Assembly (NCBI GenBank): GCA_027335985.1
Contig: DAHWGX010000030.1
Span: forward strand, 1-64,000
DNA: 64,000 nucleotides
Direction: 5' to 3'
Source of the DNA: Nitrospirota bacterium
GTDB lineage: Bacteria; Nitrospirota_A; Leptospirillia; Leptospirillales; Leptospirillaceae
A program made the translations under genes and the position numbers. The notes beneath the pieces are model-generated. The model saw nothing but the letters and a program-made list of their open reading frames with translations, did no database searches and had not been told where the DNA came from. How positions within the stretch are numbered: position 1 is the stretch's first letter; every line of letters starts with the position of its first letter. Shown here in pieces: positions 29,842 through 38,598 of this stretch.

Positions 29842-30216
29842 TTGGCTCGTATTGTCGGAATCGATCTTCCTAGAAATAAAAGAATTGAAATTGCCCTGAC
29901 CTACATCTTTGGCATTGGCAGACCAACGTCTCAGCAAATATTATCAACCGTTGGCGTCGATCCCAACACGAGAGTTCATGCCCTTACTGATGACGAGATT
30001 GCAAAGCTTCGTGATGCAATTGAGGCAACTTACACTGTAGAGGGAGATCTTCGTCGGGAGATTTCTCAAAACATAAAAAGGAAAATGGATATTGGCTGTT
30101 ATCAGGGCTTGCGTCATCGAAAAGGACTCCCGGTTCGTGGCCAAAGGACCAAAACAAATGCAAGAACAAGGAAGGGTCCGAAAAAAGGAATCGGGGCTAA
30201 AAAGAAAACGGGTTAA
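29842..30216 (+). CDS. rpsM: 30S ribosomal protein S13
   Basis: This 124-residue protein begins [20 protein letters not shown] and ends with the basic tail containing [20 protein letters not shown]. It makes bridge B1 and contacts P-site tRNA. The frame is open upstream, but the TTG at 29842 yields the conserved start and is preceded by AAGGAG. It opens the alpha group (S13-S11-S4-alpha-L17). Confidence 0.97.
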   Translation: MARIVGIDLPRNKRIEIALTYIFGIGRPTSQQILSTVGVDPNTRVHALTDDEIAKLRDAIEATYTVEGDLRREISQNIKRKMDIGCYQGLRHRKGLPVRGQRTKTNARTRKGPKKGIGAKKKTG

Positions 30217-30239
30217 TTTATCTCTGAGATGAGGGGTTT

Positions 30240-30626
30240 ATGAGCGTTAAAAAAGGCACCAAAAAAAGAGAAAAGAAAAATGTTCCTATCGGAATTGTTC
30301 ATATCCATGCCTCTTTCAATAACACGATCATTTCAATCACAGATGCTAAAGGCGATGTGATTGCCTGGTCTAGTTCTGGGGCCCAAAGCTTCAAGGGTTC
30401 GCGTAAAAGTACACCCTTTGCTGCCCAAAAAGCTGCGGAGATCGCTACCAAAAAAGCTGCCGATATGGGTATGAAATCTTGCGAGGTCTATGTTAAAGGA
30501 CCTGGTTCTGGAAGGGAATCCGCTATAAGAGCCCTTCAAACTGTAGGAATTAAAATTAGCTTGATTAAAGATGTTACCCCTATTCCTCATAACGGATGTC
30601 GCCCTCCAAAAAGGCGCAGGGTTTAG
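30240..30626 (+). CDS. rpsK: 30S ribosomal protein S11
   Basis: This 128-residue platform protein contains [20 protein letters not shown] and ends [15 protein letters not shown], near the mRNA exit path. The N terminus ([14 protein letters not shown]) is very basic. GAGGGG precedes the ATG. It lies between rpsM and rpsD, the standard position. Confidence 0.98.
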   Translation: MSVKKGTKKREKKNVPIGIVHIHASFNNTIISITDAKGDVIAWSSSGAQSFKGSRKSTPFAAQKAAEIATKKAADMGMKSCEVYVKGPGSGRESAIRALQTVGIKISLIKDVTPIPHNGCRPPKRRRV

Positions 30627-30664
30627 CTTAATATCCGATATTCTATTACGTTAAAGGAGAACCA

Positions 30665-31294
30665 TTGGCACGCTATAATGGCGCTGTTTGTCGTTTTTGC
30701 AGAAGAGAAGGTGTCAAGCTTTTTCTTAAAGGGTCACGCTGTTTGTCAGCAAAATGCGCTATTGATCGTAGAGCTTATCCACCGGGTGAGCATGGTCAAA
30801 ATAGGGCAAAGGCATCGGAATACGGGTTACAGCTCCGCGAAAAGCAAAAAGTAAAAAGGATTTACGGCATATTAGAAAGACAGTTTCGGAAGACTTTCAA
30901 GCTAGCGGCTAGAAAGAAGGGAAATACTGGGCAATCACTTCTAGCCTCCCTTGAAATGCGCTTAGACAGTGTCGTTTATCATATAGGTTGGGGCGCTTCT
31001 CGGAGTGAGGCTCGTATGCTTGTTTCCCATGGTCATGTTCAAGTCAATGGGAAAAAACTTAATATTCCCTCCTACTCATGTAAGATCAATGATGTTGTCT
31101 CCCTAACCATTGGTCTTCAGTCGAGCGAGAGGATTATTGGTAATTTTCGTGATGCTGAATTACGTGGTGTCGTTTCGAGCTGGCTTGACATTGATAAAAA
31201 CAACTTCAAGGCGGTTGTGAAAGATATCCCGCAGCGTGATGCCATCAATATCCTTATCGCAGAAAATCTCGTCGTTGAACTTTATTCGCGATAA
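30665..31294 (+). CDS. rpsD: 30S ribosomal protein S4 (zinc type)
   Basis: This 209-residue primary binder of 16S rRNA has four N-terminal cysteines (C9, C12, C26, C31) for zinc, followed by the S4 RNA-binding domain RLDSVVYHIGWGASRSEARM. S4 in E. coli represses the alpha operon. The start is TTG at 30665, with AAAGGAGA upstream; the second residue onward (ARYNGAVCRFCRREG) matches the family. Confidence 0.97.
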   Translation: MARYNGAVCRFCRREGVKLFLKGSRCLSAKCAIDRRAYPPGEHGQNRAKASEYGLQLREKQKVKRIYGILERQFRKTFKLAARKKGNTGQSLLASLEMRLDSVVYHIGWGASRSEARMLVSHGHVQVNGKKLNIPSYSCKINDVVSLTIGLQSSERIIGNFRDAELRGVVSSWLDIDKNNFKAVVKDIPQRDAINILIAENLVVELYSR

Positions 31295-31324
31295 TAGTTC
31301 TCGAAGGATATAGAGGAGAAAAGC

Positions 31325-32314
31325 ATGGATTCAGTTGTAGCGACACAAATGCCGAAAGGCCTTCATTACGATAATAATACAAGCCGGACATGCCGCGTTG
31401 TCGTCGAACCGTTTGAACGGGGATATGGCATCACCATCGGGAATGCTCTCAGAAGGGTATTGCTCTCTTCAATAAATGGAACTGCGATTACAGCTATTCG
31501 AATAAAAAATGTCTTTCATGAATTCTCAAATATTCCAGGGGTTGTTGAGGATGTCACTGACATCATACTCAATTTGAAAGATCTTCGTTTGAAGGCGCTT
31601 CTGCCTGAACCTCATTGGATTCACTTGAAAGTTAAGGGACCCAAGACCATTACGGCTTCCGATCTCGACACTGGCGGTGCAGTTGAGATCCTTGATCCCG
31701 ATCATATAATTGCTACTCTAGATGAAGGTGCAATCCTTGATATGGACCTAAAGGTCGAGATTGGACGCGGCTATGTTCCTGCTGACCGTTCACGCCTGGA
31801 AGAACCTGAGGTGGGTGTTATTCCAATTGACGCTATCTTTACCCCCCTCAAAAAAGTGAATTTTGTTGTTGAAAGTACGCGGGTCGGGAGAATGACGGAT
31901 TACGATCGCCTTATCTTTGATATAGAGACCGATGGAAGTATTTCTCCCAGTGAGGCGTTATCTCAATCGGCTACCATTTTAAAAAGCCATTTGGATCTCT
32001 TTATTTCCGACAATCAACCAGAATCCGATCCTGCCGGGAAAATTTCTCATATTTCTGTAAGTGATGATACACAAGCCCTGCTGGATAAAAGTGTTAACGA
32101 ACTTGAACTCTCAGTCCGAGCCGCAAATTGCTTGAAAAATTCAGATATCAAGAAAATTGACGATTTGGTTCGACGTACAGAGGATGAACTTCTTCAAACC
32201 AAAAACTTTGGAAAAAAATCTTTGGATGAGATTAAGGAAGCGTTAGCCAATATCGGCCTTTCTCTTGGCATGGATCTTTCCAAGTTTAAAAAACATTCTG
32301 AATTAAACGAGTAA
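31325..32314 (+). CDS. rpoA: RNA polymerase alpha subunit
   Basis: This 329-residue subunit dimerises to nucleate core polymerase assembly. The N-terminal domain contains VEPFERGYGITIGNALRRVL and the C-terminal domain carries the helix-hairpin-helix region SVRAANCLKNSDIKKIDDLV that binds UP elements and activators. Its length is normal, in contrast with the enlarged beta and beta' subunits encoded earlier in the window. Confidence 0.98.
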   Translation: MDSVVATQMPKGLHYDNNTSRTCRVVVEPFERGYGITIGNALRRVLLSSINGTAITAIRIKNVFHEFSNIPGVVEDVTDIILNLKDLRLKALLPEPHWIHLKVKGPKTITASDLDTGGAVEILDPDHIIATLDEGAILDMDLKVEIGRGYVPADRSRLEEPEVGVIPIDAIFTPLKKVNFVVESTRVGRMTDYDRLIFDIETDGSISPSEALSQSATILKSHLDLFISDNQPESDPAGKISHISVSDDTQALLDKSVNELELSVRAANCLKNSDIKKIDDLVRRTEDELLQTKNFGKKSLDEIKEALANIGLSLGMDLSKFKKHSELNE

Positions 32315-32329
32315 ATCTGGAGAATTAGA

Positions 32330-32752
32330 ATGAGACATCGAGTTGCAGGTCGACAATTTGGACGTGATTCAAGCCATAGAGCGGCCATGTTTCGCTCATT
32401 GATCACTTCCTTTTTCGAGCATGAGAAAATTGAAACAACGACCATGAAAGCAAAAGAACTCCGCCCCATGGTAGAAAAACTTATTACCAAAGCCCGGGAA
32501 AAAAATGTTCATCACTTACGAGAAATCCTCAAGGTAGTGCGTAATAAGGATGTTGCCTTTCATTTGCTGGATAATATTGCTCCCCGTTTTTCTTCTCGTC
32601 CAGGCGGGTACACAAGAATCATCAAAACCCGGAGAAGAATAGGTGATGGAGCAGAAATGGCTGTTCTTGAACTCGTCGAACTTGGTGAGTCCCTTTCTTC
32701 CAAAAGGACAGCCTCTTCTGGTAGCAAGGAATCAACGGCAGATAAGAAGTAA
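32330..32752 (+). CDS. rplQ: 50S ribosomal protein L17
   Basis: This 140-residue protein begins MRHRVAGRQFGRDSSHRAAM, the L17 consensus, and contains RFSSRPGGYTRIIKTRRRIG. The last 20 residues form a Ser/Lys/Ala-rich tail that is not conserved. It closes the ribosomal protein supercluster; only one small membrane protein gene follows before the terminator. Confidence 0.98.
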   Translation: MRHRVAGRQFGRDSSHRAAMFRSLITSFFEHEKIETTTMKAKELRPMVEKLITKAREKNVHHLREILKVVRNKDVAFHLLDNIAPRFSSRPGGYTRIIKTRRRIGDGAEMAVLELVELGESLSSKRTASSGSKESTADKK

Positions 32753-32767
32753 CCGGGCCGGCCTGTC

Positions 32768-33208
32768 ATGGCTATAGACACACCGCAATCTAATAGATCC
32801 TTTTCAATGATCTATGCTCTCATAGGAGGGACCCTCGTCATTGTATTGGGGGTCCTTATCTTTGTCAGGCACTACCTTTCCAATGACATTCTGCTTTATT
32901 CAAGGCAAGCTTTTATTCTGGATACTCGAGGATTATCCCCTGCCAAAGTTCATGAAATTTCTTTTGATGACAATTATCAGCAAAGAGGGTCCGAACTTTG
33001 GTATTTGGGACACAACCTTTTTGAATTCCACGCTCCTCCAACTATTCGGCTAATCCTGATTAAAAATAGTGCCCATCAGAATCAGGGGAAAATGGATCAT
33101 GTCATCATTGCTCCGCATTATGTCAAATATCTCTTTTCCCTGCCATTCAAACCGCCTATTACAGTCGTCACTAATGGTGGCACCTTCCTGTTCCGGTCAG
33201 CCCAATAA
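32768..33208 (+). CDS. Hypothetical single-pass membrane protein
   Basis: This 146-residue protein is not one I recognise. After about 14 polar residues there is one strong hydrophobic helix (about 15-32, YALIGGTLVIVLGVLIFV), followed by a soluble region of mixed strands with motifs such as QQRGSELWYLGHNLFEFHAP. The expected topology is a short cytoplasmic N terminus with the rest outside. The ATG lies 15 bases after rplQ and the gene ends on the terminator hairpin, so it shares the alpha transcript. Function unknown. Confidence 0.8.
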   Translation: MAIDTPQSNRSFSMIYALIGGTLVIVLGVLIFVRHYLSNDILLYSRQAFILDTRGLSPAKVHEISFDDNYQQRGSELWYLGHNLFEFHAPPTIRLILIKNSAHQNQGKMDHVIIAPHYVKYLFSLPFKPPITVVTNGGTFLFRSAQ

Positions 33209-33233
33209 AAAAGGGGCTTAATAGCCCCTTTTT
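33208..33233. terminator. Bidirectional intrinsic terminator closing the ribosomal supercluster
   Basis: The perfect inverted repeat AAAAAGGGGCT (33208-33218) / AGCCCCTTTTT (33223-33233) has a four-base TAAT loop. Its A and T arms provide a U-tract on either strand. The + strand genes end at 33208 and the convergent - strand gene ends at 33258, so one hairpin serves both. Confidence 0.93.
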
Positions 33234-33257
33234 CCATACATGTCTATCCAATAAGTC

Positions 33258-33671
33258 TTACTCGGTCACTCCGCCATCCCAAGAGTCCTCACGCCCTACA
33301 TATTGGGGATGGATGAGATCCCTGATGGAAATGAGACCCAACACCGCTTCATCCTCATCTACAACAAGGAGGTGTCGGATATGATGTTTGTCCATCATAT
33401 CCTGGGCCTCATAGACTGATGCTTCTGGCGCAATTGTCAGAACCGGAGCACTCATAACCTGGGATACAGGGGTTATGTACGGGACGCGGTCCTCCCCGAG
33501 CACTCTCCGGACGAGATCTGTTTCGGTTATGATCCCTACAGTTTTGTCATCCTGAGCAACAAGGAGGCTTCCAACTTTTTTGCTTTTCATGATTTCTGCA
33601 ACTTCTCTGGCGGTCGTGGTCATATCGACGGAGATTGGATTCCGGGTCATGATCTTTTTGACTGATACCAT
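33258..33671 (-). CDS. Two-CBS-domain protein
   Basis: This 137-residue protein is made almost entirely of two CBS domains: residues about 8-60 (IMTRNPISVDMTTTAREVAE, VGIITETDLVRRVL) and about 70-125 (VMSAPVLTIAPEASVYEAQD, GLISIRDLI). CBS pairs bind adenosine nucleotides or S-adenosylmethionine and act as energy or ion sensors; the ligand and target here are unknown. TGAGGAGG precedes its ATG. It is monocistronic and ends at the shared terminator. Paired stand-alone CBS proteins of this size are common in environmental bacteria. Confidence 0.92.
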   Translation of the reverse strand: MVSVKKIMTRNPISVDMTTTAREVAEIMKSKKVGSLLVAQDDKTVGIITETDLVRRVLGEDRVPYITPVSQVMSAPVLTIAPEASVYEAQDMMDKHHIRHLLVVDEDEAVLGLISIRDLIHPQYVGREDSWDGGVTE

Positions 33672-33816
33672 TGATTACCTCCTCAAACTCAAATTGGATT
33701 GATCTAGTGGATGGTTGGATTGTGGTCAATTACATTAAGTCATTCGAACGGTATTCGATTTCGTCAAACTAGGCATTTCTGGTGAATGATTGATGTTTAA
33801 AACAAGTCCGTCCGGG

Positions 33817-35181
33817 TTACCCATGAACTCGGTCGGAATGTTTTTCATTGAAAAAAGTATACATCCCCTTGCTCGCAATATCCGGACCTTTGATTGTCCA
33901 GATTCCTTGGTCAATTGTTAGGGCTGCCACTGCGATTGTCGGATCCTGATTTGATGCCGTCCCGATAAACCAAACATAGTGGCCAGCAGGGTTTTTTCCC
34001 ATCAGAGTCCCTGTTTTTCCAGCAACGAGAATGTGGCGAAGCCTTGGATTGAACCGCCAGCGAATGAAAGCCCGGTGTCCGGTTCCCTTGAGAACTGTGG
34101 ATCGCATCATGTTGATCATTGTTTTTGAAATAGGAGGCGATGTGACTGAGTATAGATACTCCGGAGAGTCCTGATATAAGATCTTTCCGCCTTCACCTAT
34201 GATTTTTTCAATCATGTGGGGCTTCATCATCACCCCTTCATTCGATAGAGCCCCGGCAATGGCAGCCGCATGAATCGGACTGATGGCGACATCCCCGAAT
34301 CCCGCGGAACAAAAAGCAAATCCATTGAGGTCGTCAGGGATATCGGCGTGGCTGGGGTCTATCGGAAGATCCGAACGGAGTGGACGATTAAAACCGTATC
34401 GGACTGCCGTCTCCCTCAGATCATTTGGAGAGAGATATTTAAGAGCAATTTTTGCAAAAACTGTATTTATGGATTTTCCCAGTGCTTCCGCGACGGTAAA
34501 CTCTATGCGGTCACGCCGTCTGTCATTATGCCAGTAGGCTGGCCCAATGCAATAAAGGCATCCATGAAAATGAATACGTGTATTTGGTGTGATTTTGCGC
34601 TGGGATAAGGCATCGGTTGCCGTTATGATTTTGAAAAGAGATGCAGCCGGATAGGTGGCTCGGAGAAGTAGGGAACCATCGTACTGACTTCTTCGTGAAC
34701 CCCAAAAAGCCAGAAGTCTTCCGCTTTTCGGGTTTTCTGCAATAAAAAAACCATAGGGGACACGATGTTGTCTGATATATTTTCCAATTTTTGATTGAAG
34801 AACGGGATCGATTGTCCACACGACAGTGTAGCCACCATCAAGATGTGTTACAAAATGCCCATTCTCCTGGGTTGCAAACTGGGGGATGAAATTGGGAAGG
34901 AGAGAGGGAAGATTATCGACAATGCGGATGACAGGAACACCGTTTTTCGTTAAAAAAGATGGGTCATTGTCCAAAAGTGTCTGGGGGAGAAAGGAGTCGG
35001 TGGTAAAACGGATCGTCGTGGCCCTTCCGGGTCCTTCCTGGCCTTGGCCCGTCAGCGATGCTGGTCCTGCGGAGGATGACGTCGTGATGTGGAGAATGGC
35101 GGGAAGTCGATAGAGAGCCAGCGACAGGAGAAGAAGAACGAAGATACGGCTCAGAAGTGCGCGCGAAATGGGATCCAGCAT
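33817..35181 (-). CDS. Penicillin-binding-type transpeptidase, compact (FtsI/PBP2-like catalytic domain)
   Basis: This 454-residue protein has an N-terminal membrane anchor (about 11-30) and a periplasmic penicillin-binding transpeptidase domain with all three active-site motifs: S181-LF-K184, S237-I-N239 and K389-T-G391. Such enzymes cross-link peptidoglycan stem peptides. It is shorter than FtsI or PBP2 (about 580-650 residues), and only about 100 residues lie between the anchor and the catalytic fold, so the usual N-terminal pedestal domain is small or absent. No division or rod-shape genes are adjacent. It has its own promoter just upstream. The specific role (division, elongation or lateral) cannot be assigned. 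Confidence 0.9.
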   Translation of the reverse strand: MLDPISRALLSRIFVLLLLSLALYRLPAILHITTSSSAGPASLTGQGQEGPGRATTIRFTTDSFLPQTLLDNDPSFLTKNGVPVIRIVDNLPSLLPNFIPQFATQENGHFVTHLDGGYTVVWTIDPVLQSKIGKYIRQHRVPYGFFIAENPKSGRLLAFWGSRRSQYDGSLLLRATYPAASLFKIITATDALSQRKITPNTRIHFHGCLYCIGPAYWHNDRRRDRIEFTVAEALGKSINTVFAKIALKYLSPNDLRETAVRYGFNRPLRSDLPIDPSHADIPDDLNGFAFCSAGFGDVAISPIHAAAIAGALSNEGVMMKPHMIEKIIGEGGKILYQDSPEYLYSVTSPPISKTMINMMRSTVLKGTGHRAFIRWRFNPRLRHILVAGKTGTLMGKNPAGHYVWFIGTASNQDPTIAVAALTIDQGIWTIKGPDIASKGMYTFFNEKHSDRVHG

Positions 35182-35226
35182 TCTTCCCTCTGTGACAGTC
35201 AGGTGCCACTATATGCATCTGCGATG

Positions 35227-35254
35227 ATTATACGAAAGCCGGAAGGAAATTCAA
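35227..35254 (-). promoter_or_regulatory. Sigma70-type promoter for the transpeptidase gene
   Basis: Read on the - strand, TTGAAT (35254-35249) is followed after 16 bases by a perfect TATAAT (35232-35227). The predicted transcription start is about 40 bases upstream of the ATG at 35181, and GAGGGAAG forms the ribosome binding site. It is well placed for the penicillin-binding protein gene. Confidence 0.65.
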
Positions 35255-35344
35255 GCTTTTTTGATTCTTTCTCCATTTTTCAGGAACAAAATTCCTTGAT
35301 CCTTCAATGCAAAATAGAGCCATATTATCATATTTTATCATTGT

Positions 35345-37480
35345 TCATTCACTTTTGGAGCTCATGTCTTGGATCTGGAGTGATCTCAGAGAGGGAACTC
35401 TCTGAGCGTAATGGCTGACGGTAAATCGAGCTGAAGCATCGAAGTCCAAGGACGCAATTGCCTGGATTGCTAAAAAAATGGAGGCCACAGACCAAGCCTG
35501 GATTCTGCAGGAGGTGGGGTAGGAGAGAGGACCCTCTGAGTCCGGCTCTTTTTCGAATCCACAGTAAAGCTCGGGAGGCCTCTCGGCGGGCAGGAATGAC
35601 AAGGTTTTGAAGTAGGCCTCGGCCAGGATTGAAAGCTCTCGTTCCAGGTTGTATCTTGAAAAGCCGGCAAGGATGATGGCATTGTCATGGGGCCAGATGG
35701 AGCCGTTGTGATAGGAAACCGGGTTGTAGCGAACCTCTTTGGTTCCAAGTGTTCTGATCCCCCAACCGGAAAACATGTCGGATTTGAGCATTTCTCTGGA
35801 GGTGACCTTCGCATATTTTTCGTGGGCAATTCCGGAAAAAAGAAGATGCCCCGCGTTCGAGGTCCTGACCTCGCAGCGATTGCCCCGCCCATCAAGGGCG
35901 AGGGCGAACATCCGGATTTTCTCGGACCAGAAGTGTTTGTTGAATCGATCCTTGAGGTCATGAGCTTTTTTTTCAAATTGTTCGCCTGCCGCTCGATCGC
36001 CATAGACCTCCGTGAGTTTTGAATAACCGTGGTAAGCCATGTAAAGGTATCCCTGAACTTCGGCCAGGGCAATGGGTCCGATGGCGAGTTCTCCGGTCGC
36101 ATGGAAAACGGAGTCCCCGGAATCCTTCCAGCCTTTTTGCACAAGCCCCTTGCCTTTGTCCGCTGAATAGGCCAAAAAGCCTGTGGACGGATCGATCCCA
36201 TTTTGCTCGATCCACTTCATTGCCTTGGCCAGAGGGTTCTTCAGACGGAAAATGGTTCTGTAGTCTTTGGTCCTTCGAAGATACTCCCAGGAAAGAGCGA
36301 TGAAGAGCGGGGTGGCATCGATCGAGCCGTAATACCGACCGAACGGTACCATAGGATCGGAGCCTGCTTCTCCATACCGGAATTCATGAAGGATTTTTCC
36401 CTTTTCCGCATCTCTGGACGGGTCGTCTTCCTTGGCTTGTGTCGCCGCCAGAAAAAGAAGGACGGACTTCGTGAGGGAAGGAAATGCCCATAGGGTTGAG
36501 AAGCCGGTAATCAGGGCATCACGCCCGAATGGAGTTGAAAACCAGGGGATTCCGGCATAGGGAAAGGGGCCATGGCGGGTGGGTGTCAATAAAATGCGAA
36601 GGTCGTTAATGGCATTGTTCGTCCAGCGGGAAAGGGGAACCCCGCCGCATGAGATGTTGGGCCACATTTTTCGGAATTTTTTCTGCTCCCGAAGGTCTTT
36701 TTCCAGACGCCGGGAAATGGGCATGAGATTTTTTCGCGCTCTCGCGACATTGGCCTTAAAGATTTTTCCGGTCTTTTCCCGGCATTGGATCTGAATTCGT
36801 GTTGTGACGGATTGCTTGGGGGATAATGCCAGCATTCCTGTAAGGCCCCGTTCCTTCCAAACCAACGCCATATTTTCCGCCTGGACAATGGTCTCCCTTT
36901 CGATTTTGTCTTGGCCGAGGCAGGAGAGCGTCAGGCTGTTGGTCGACTTCGAATAGGTGTCGGTTACCCGATGTTTCGGCAAGGGAGCCCTGATACCGCG
37001 AACATCCATGATGTCCACGAAGTCGGCCTCGAGCCTCATCGTGATCGGAACCTGGATGGGGTAGGGACCATGGTTGTGGACAGTGAATTCCTCCACCAGA
37101 CCGTTTGCAAAACAGAAGCGTCTTCGATCGATCAACAGGGGACCGTCGATGGAGAAATTCGGATCCCCGGAGCTATTCAGGAAGGACGAAAGGGAAGGTC
37201 CAAGCAATCGGAGGTGACGAAAGTACGGAGAGGGTGAAATCCCGTCCCTGGAAGGTATGGCGGAAAAAAGCGGGAGCAAGGCTCTTCCGTCGAGAAGGAG
37301 AAGAAGTTTCGAGAGATGACGCATTCCCTTCCAGTAAAGCCCATAGAAAGGAACGCGGCCGGCTTCGAAATCCATCGTGTTGTCCCACAGACCGAGGAAA
37401 TCTCCGTTTTTCTGAAGATGGTCATTGATGGTCAATGCGAGAGGGACGTGAGTTTGGGCATCTTCCTGATTGGTTGTCAT
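35345..37480 (-). CDS. Glycogen-debranching-type enzyme (amylo-alpha-1,6-glucosidase family)
   Basis: This 711-residue protein resembles the bacterial family with an N-terminal beta-rich debranching domain (about 10-290) and a C-terminal (alpha/alpha)6 glucosidase-like domain. Conserved stretches include GIPWFSTPFGRDALITGFST, QKGWKDSGDSVFHATGEL, PIALAEVQGYLYMAYHG and PVSYHNGSIWPHDNAIILAG. The family acts on alpha-1,6 branches or related glucans; the exact substrate is uncertain. The ATG at 37480 overlaps the bioF stop (ATGA), so it is translated as the fourth gene of the biotin operon. The open frame extends 21 codons further upstream into bioF. A metabolic link to biotin is not obvious. Confidence 0.85.
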   Translation of the reverse strand: MTTNQEDAQTHVPLALTINDHLQKNGDFLGLWDNTMDFEAGRVPFYGLYWKGMRHLSKLLLLLDGRALLPLFSAIPSRDGISPSPYFRHLRLLGPSLSSFLNSSGDPNFSIDGPLLIDRRRFCFANGLVEEFTVHNHGPYPIQVPITMRLEADFVDIMDVRGIRAPLPKHRVTDTYSKSTNSLTLSCLGQDKIERETIVQAENMALVWKERGLTGMLALSPKQSVTTRIQIQCREKTGKIFKANVARARKNLMPISRRLEKDLREQKKFRKMWPNISCGGVPLSRWTNNAINDLRILLTPTRHGPFPYAGIPWFSTPFGRDALITGFSTLWAFPSLTKSVLLFLAATQAKEDDPSRDAEKGKILHEFRYGEAGSDPMVPFGRYYGSIDATPLFIALSWEYLRRTKDYRTIFRLKNPLAKAMKWIEQNGIDPSTGFLAYSADKGKGLVQKGWKDSGDSVFHATGELAIGPIALAEVQGYLYMAYHGYSKLTEVYGDRAAGEQFEKKAHDLKDRFNKHFWSEKIRMFALALDGRGNRCEVRTSNAGHLLFSGIAHEKYAKVTSREMLKSDMFSGWGIRTLGTKEVRYNPVSYHNGSIWPHDNAIILAGFSRYNLERELSILAEAYFKTLSFLPAERPPELYCGFEKEPDSEGPLSYPTSCRIQAWSVASIFLAIQAIASLDFDASARFTVSHYAQRVPSLRSLQIQDMSSKSE

Positions 37481-38598
37481 TGAAATTGCCCAATCCTTCC
37501 GGAAAAAGTTTTCTCTAGAGCCTCCTCCACAGCAGAGGACCAAGTCAGGTTGACGGAAAGGCGAAGGCGCTCCTCGCCGGCGGGAACGGTCGGGTACCGG
37601 ATGACAGGGAGCTCAAACCCCAAATCATTGAGCTCAGAGGACTCCGATCCGAGTGTCTCCAAATCACCTCGCAAATTCAGGATCGGTGAAGGTGTGGAAA
37701 TCCCTGTGATCTTTTTTTGCCATTTTTCGCTCAGGGACTGAAGCGCTTTAGGCAGGTCGGGGGACGCCTCAAGGAGCTCGAGGCTGGAGAGTGACGCCCC
37801 CAGTACGGCCGGAGGAAGGGCTGTGGTGTATATCAGGGGACGGGCGAGAGAGGAGAGGATGGCTTTTCCCTCTTTTGAAAGAACGGCAAAACCCCCGTGG
37901 CTTCCCAGGGCCTTGGAAAAATTTCCTGTAACAATCATGTGATCGGGGTCGAACTCGAGAGAGAAGTGCTCCAGCCCGCCGCGGCCCGTCATTCCGAGGG
38001 TTCCTGTTGCATGAGCGTCGTCGATGATGAGAATCCCCCCAGTCTCCCGTACGATTTCGAGGAGTTCGGGAAGAGGTCCGAAATCCCCGCTCATGCTGAA
38101 GAGAGATTCCGAAACGATCAAGGGGGTTCCACCCCCGCTTCTACGGAGATGGTGTCTGATCCATTCCCAGTTCCTGTGGGGATACACATGGATCGGCTTT
38201 TTGAGCAACCGCAGACCGTCGATGAGAGAGGCGTGATTTTCTGCGTCCGAATAGATTGTCCCGGCATGGGACCCAAATACCGGGACTGCAGACAGGTTGG
38301 CATGGTATCCGGACGAAAAGATGAGTCCGGCAGCCACTCCCTTTGACTTGAAATGAGCGATCCTTGTTTCGAGGGCCTCGTTGAGGGAATGGTTGCCGGA
38401 GAGATAGCGTGACCCTGTCGACCCGGCTCCTGACTTTCGGACAGCGTCGATCGAGGCTTCAACAACCTTCGGATGACGTGAAAGACCAAGATAATCGTTG
38501 GAAGAGAGAGATAATTTGAGGGAATCCGGCATACTTTTGATTCTTCCCGCTTTTTCGAGCGAACTCAGAATAGAAGCCAGCAAAGGGCGACGGTTCAC
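37477..38598 (-). CDS. bioF: 8-amino-7-oxononanoate synthase
   Basis: This 373-residue PLP enzyme condenses pimeloyl-CoA (or pimeloyl-ACP) with alanine in biotin synthesis. Family motifs present are LSSNDYLGLSRHPKVVEA, GSRYLSGNHSLNEALE, SGYHANLSAV, IIDDAHATGTLGMTGRGGLE and GNFSKALGSHGGF, which contains the PLP-binding lysine. Its start overlaps the end of bioW by four bases and its stop overlaps the debranching gene. Next to bioW, the likely acyl donor is pimeloyl-CoA. Confidence 0.96.
   Translation of the reverse strand: MNRRPLLASILSSLEKAGRIKSMPDSLKLSLSSNDYLGLSRHPKVVEASIDAVRKSGAGSTGSRYLSGNHSLNEALETRIAHFKSKGVAAGLIFSSGYHANLSAVPVFGSHAGTIYSDAENHASLIDGLRLLKKPIHVYPHRNWEWIRHHLRRSGGGTPLIVSESLFSMSGDFGPLPELLEIVRETGGILIIDDAHATGTLGMTGRGGLEHFSLEFDPDHMIVTGNFSKALGSHGGFAVLSKEGKAILSSLARPLIYTTALPPAVLGASLSSLELLEASPDLPKALQSLSEKWQKKITGISTPSPILNLRGDLETLGSESSELNDLGFELPVIRYPTVPAGEERLRLSVNLTWSSAVEEALEKTFSGRIGQFQ

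Noticed and set aside
33672..33760. Promoter for the CBS-domain gene (TTGACC with TAGATC at 17 bases on the - strand)
   Set aside because: The -10 match is only three of six; a promoter is expected here, but I cannot locate it with confidence.
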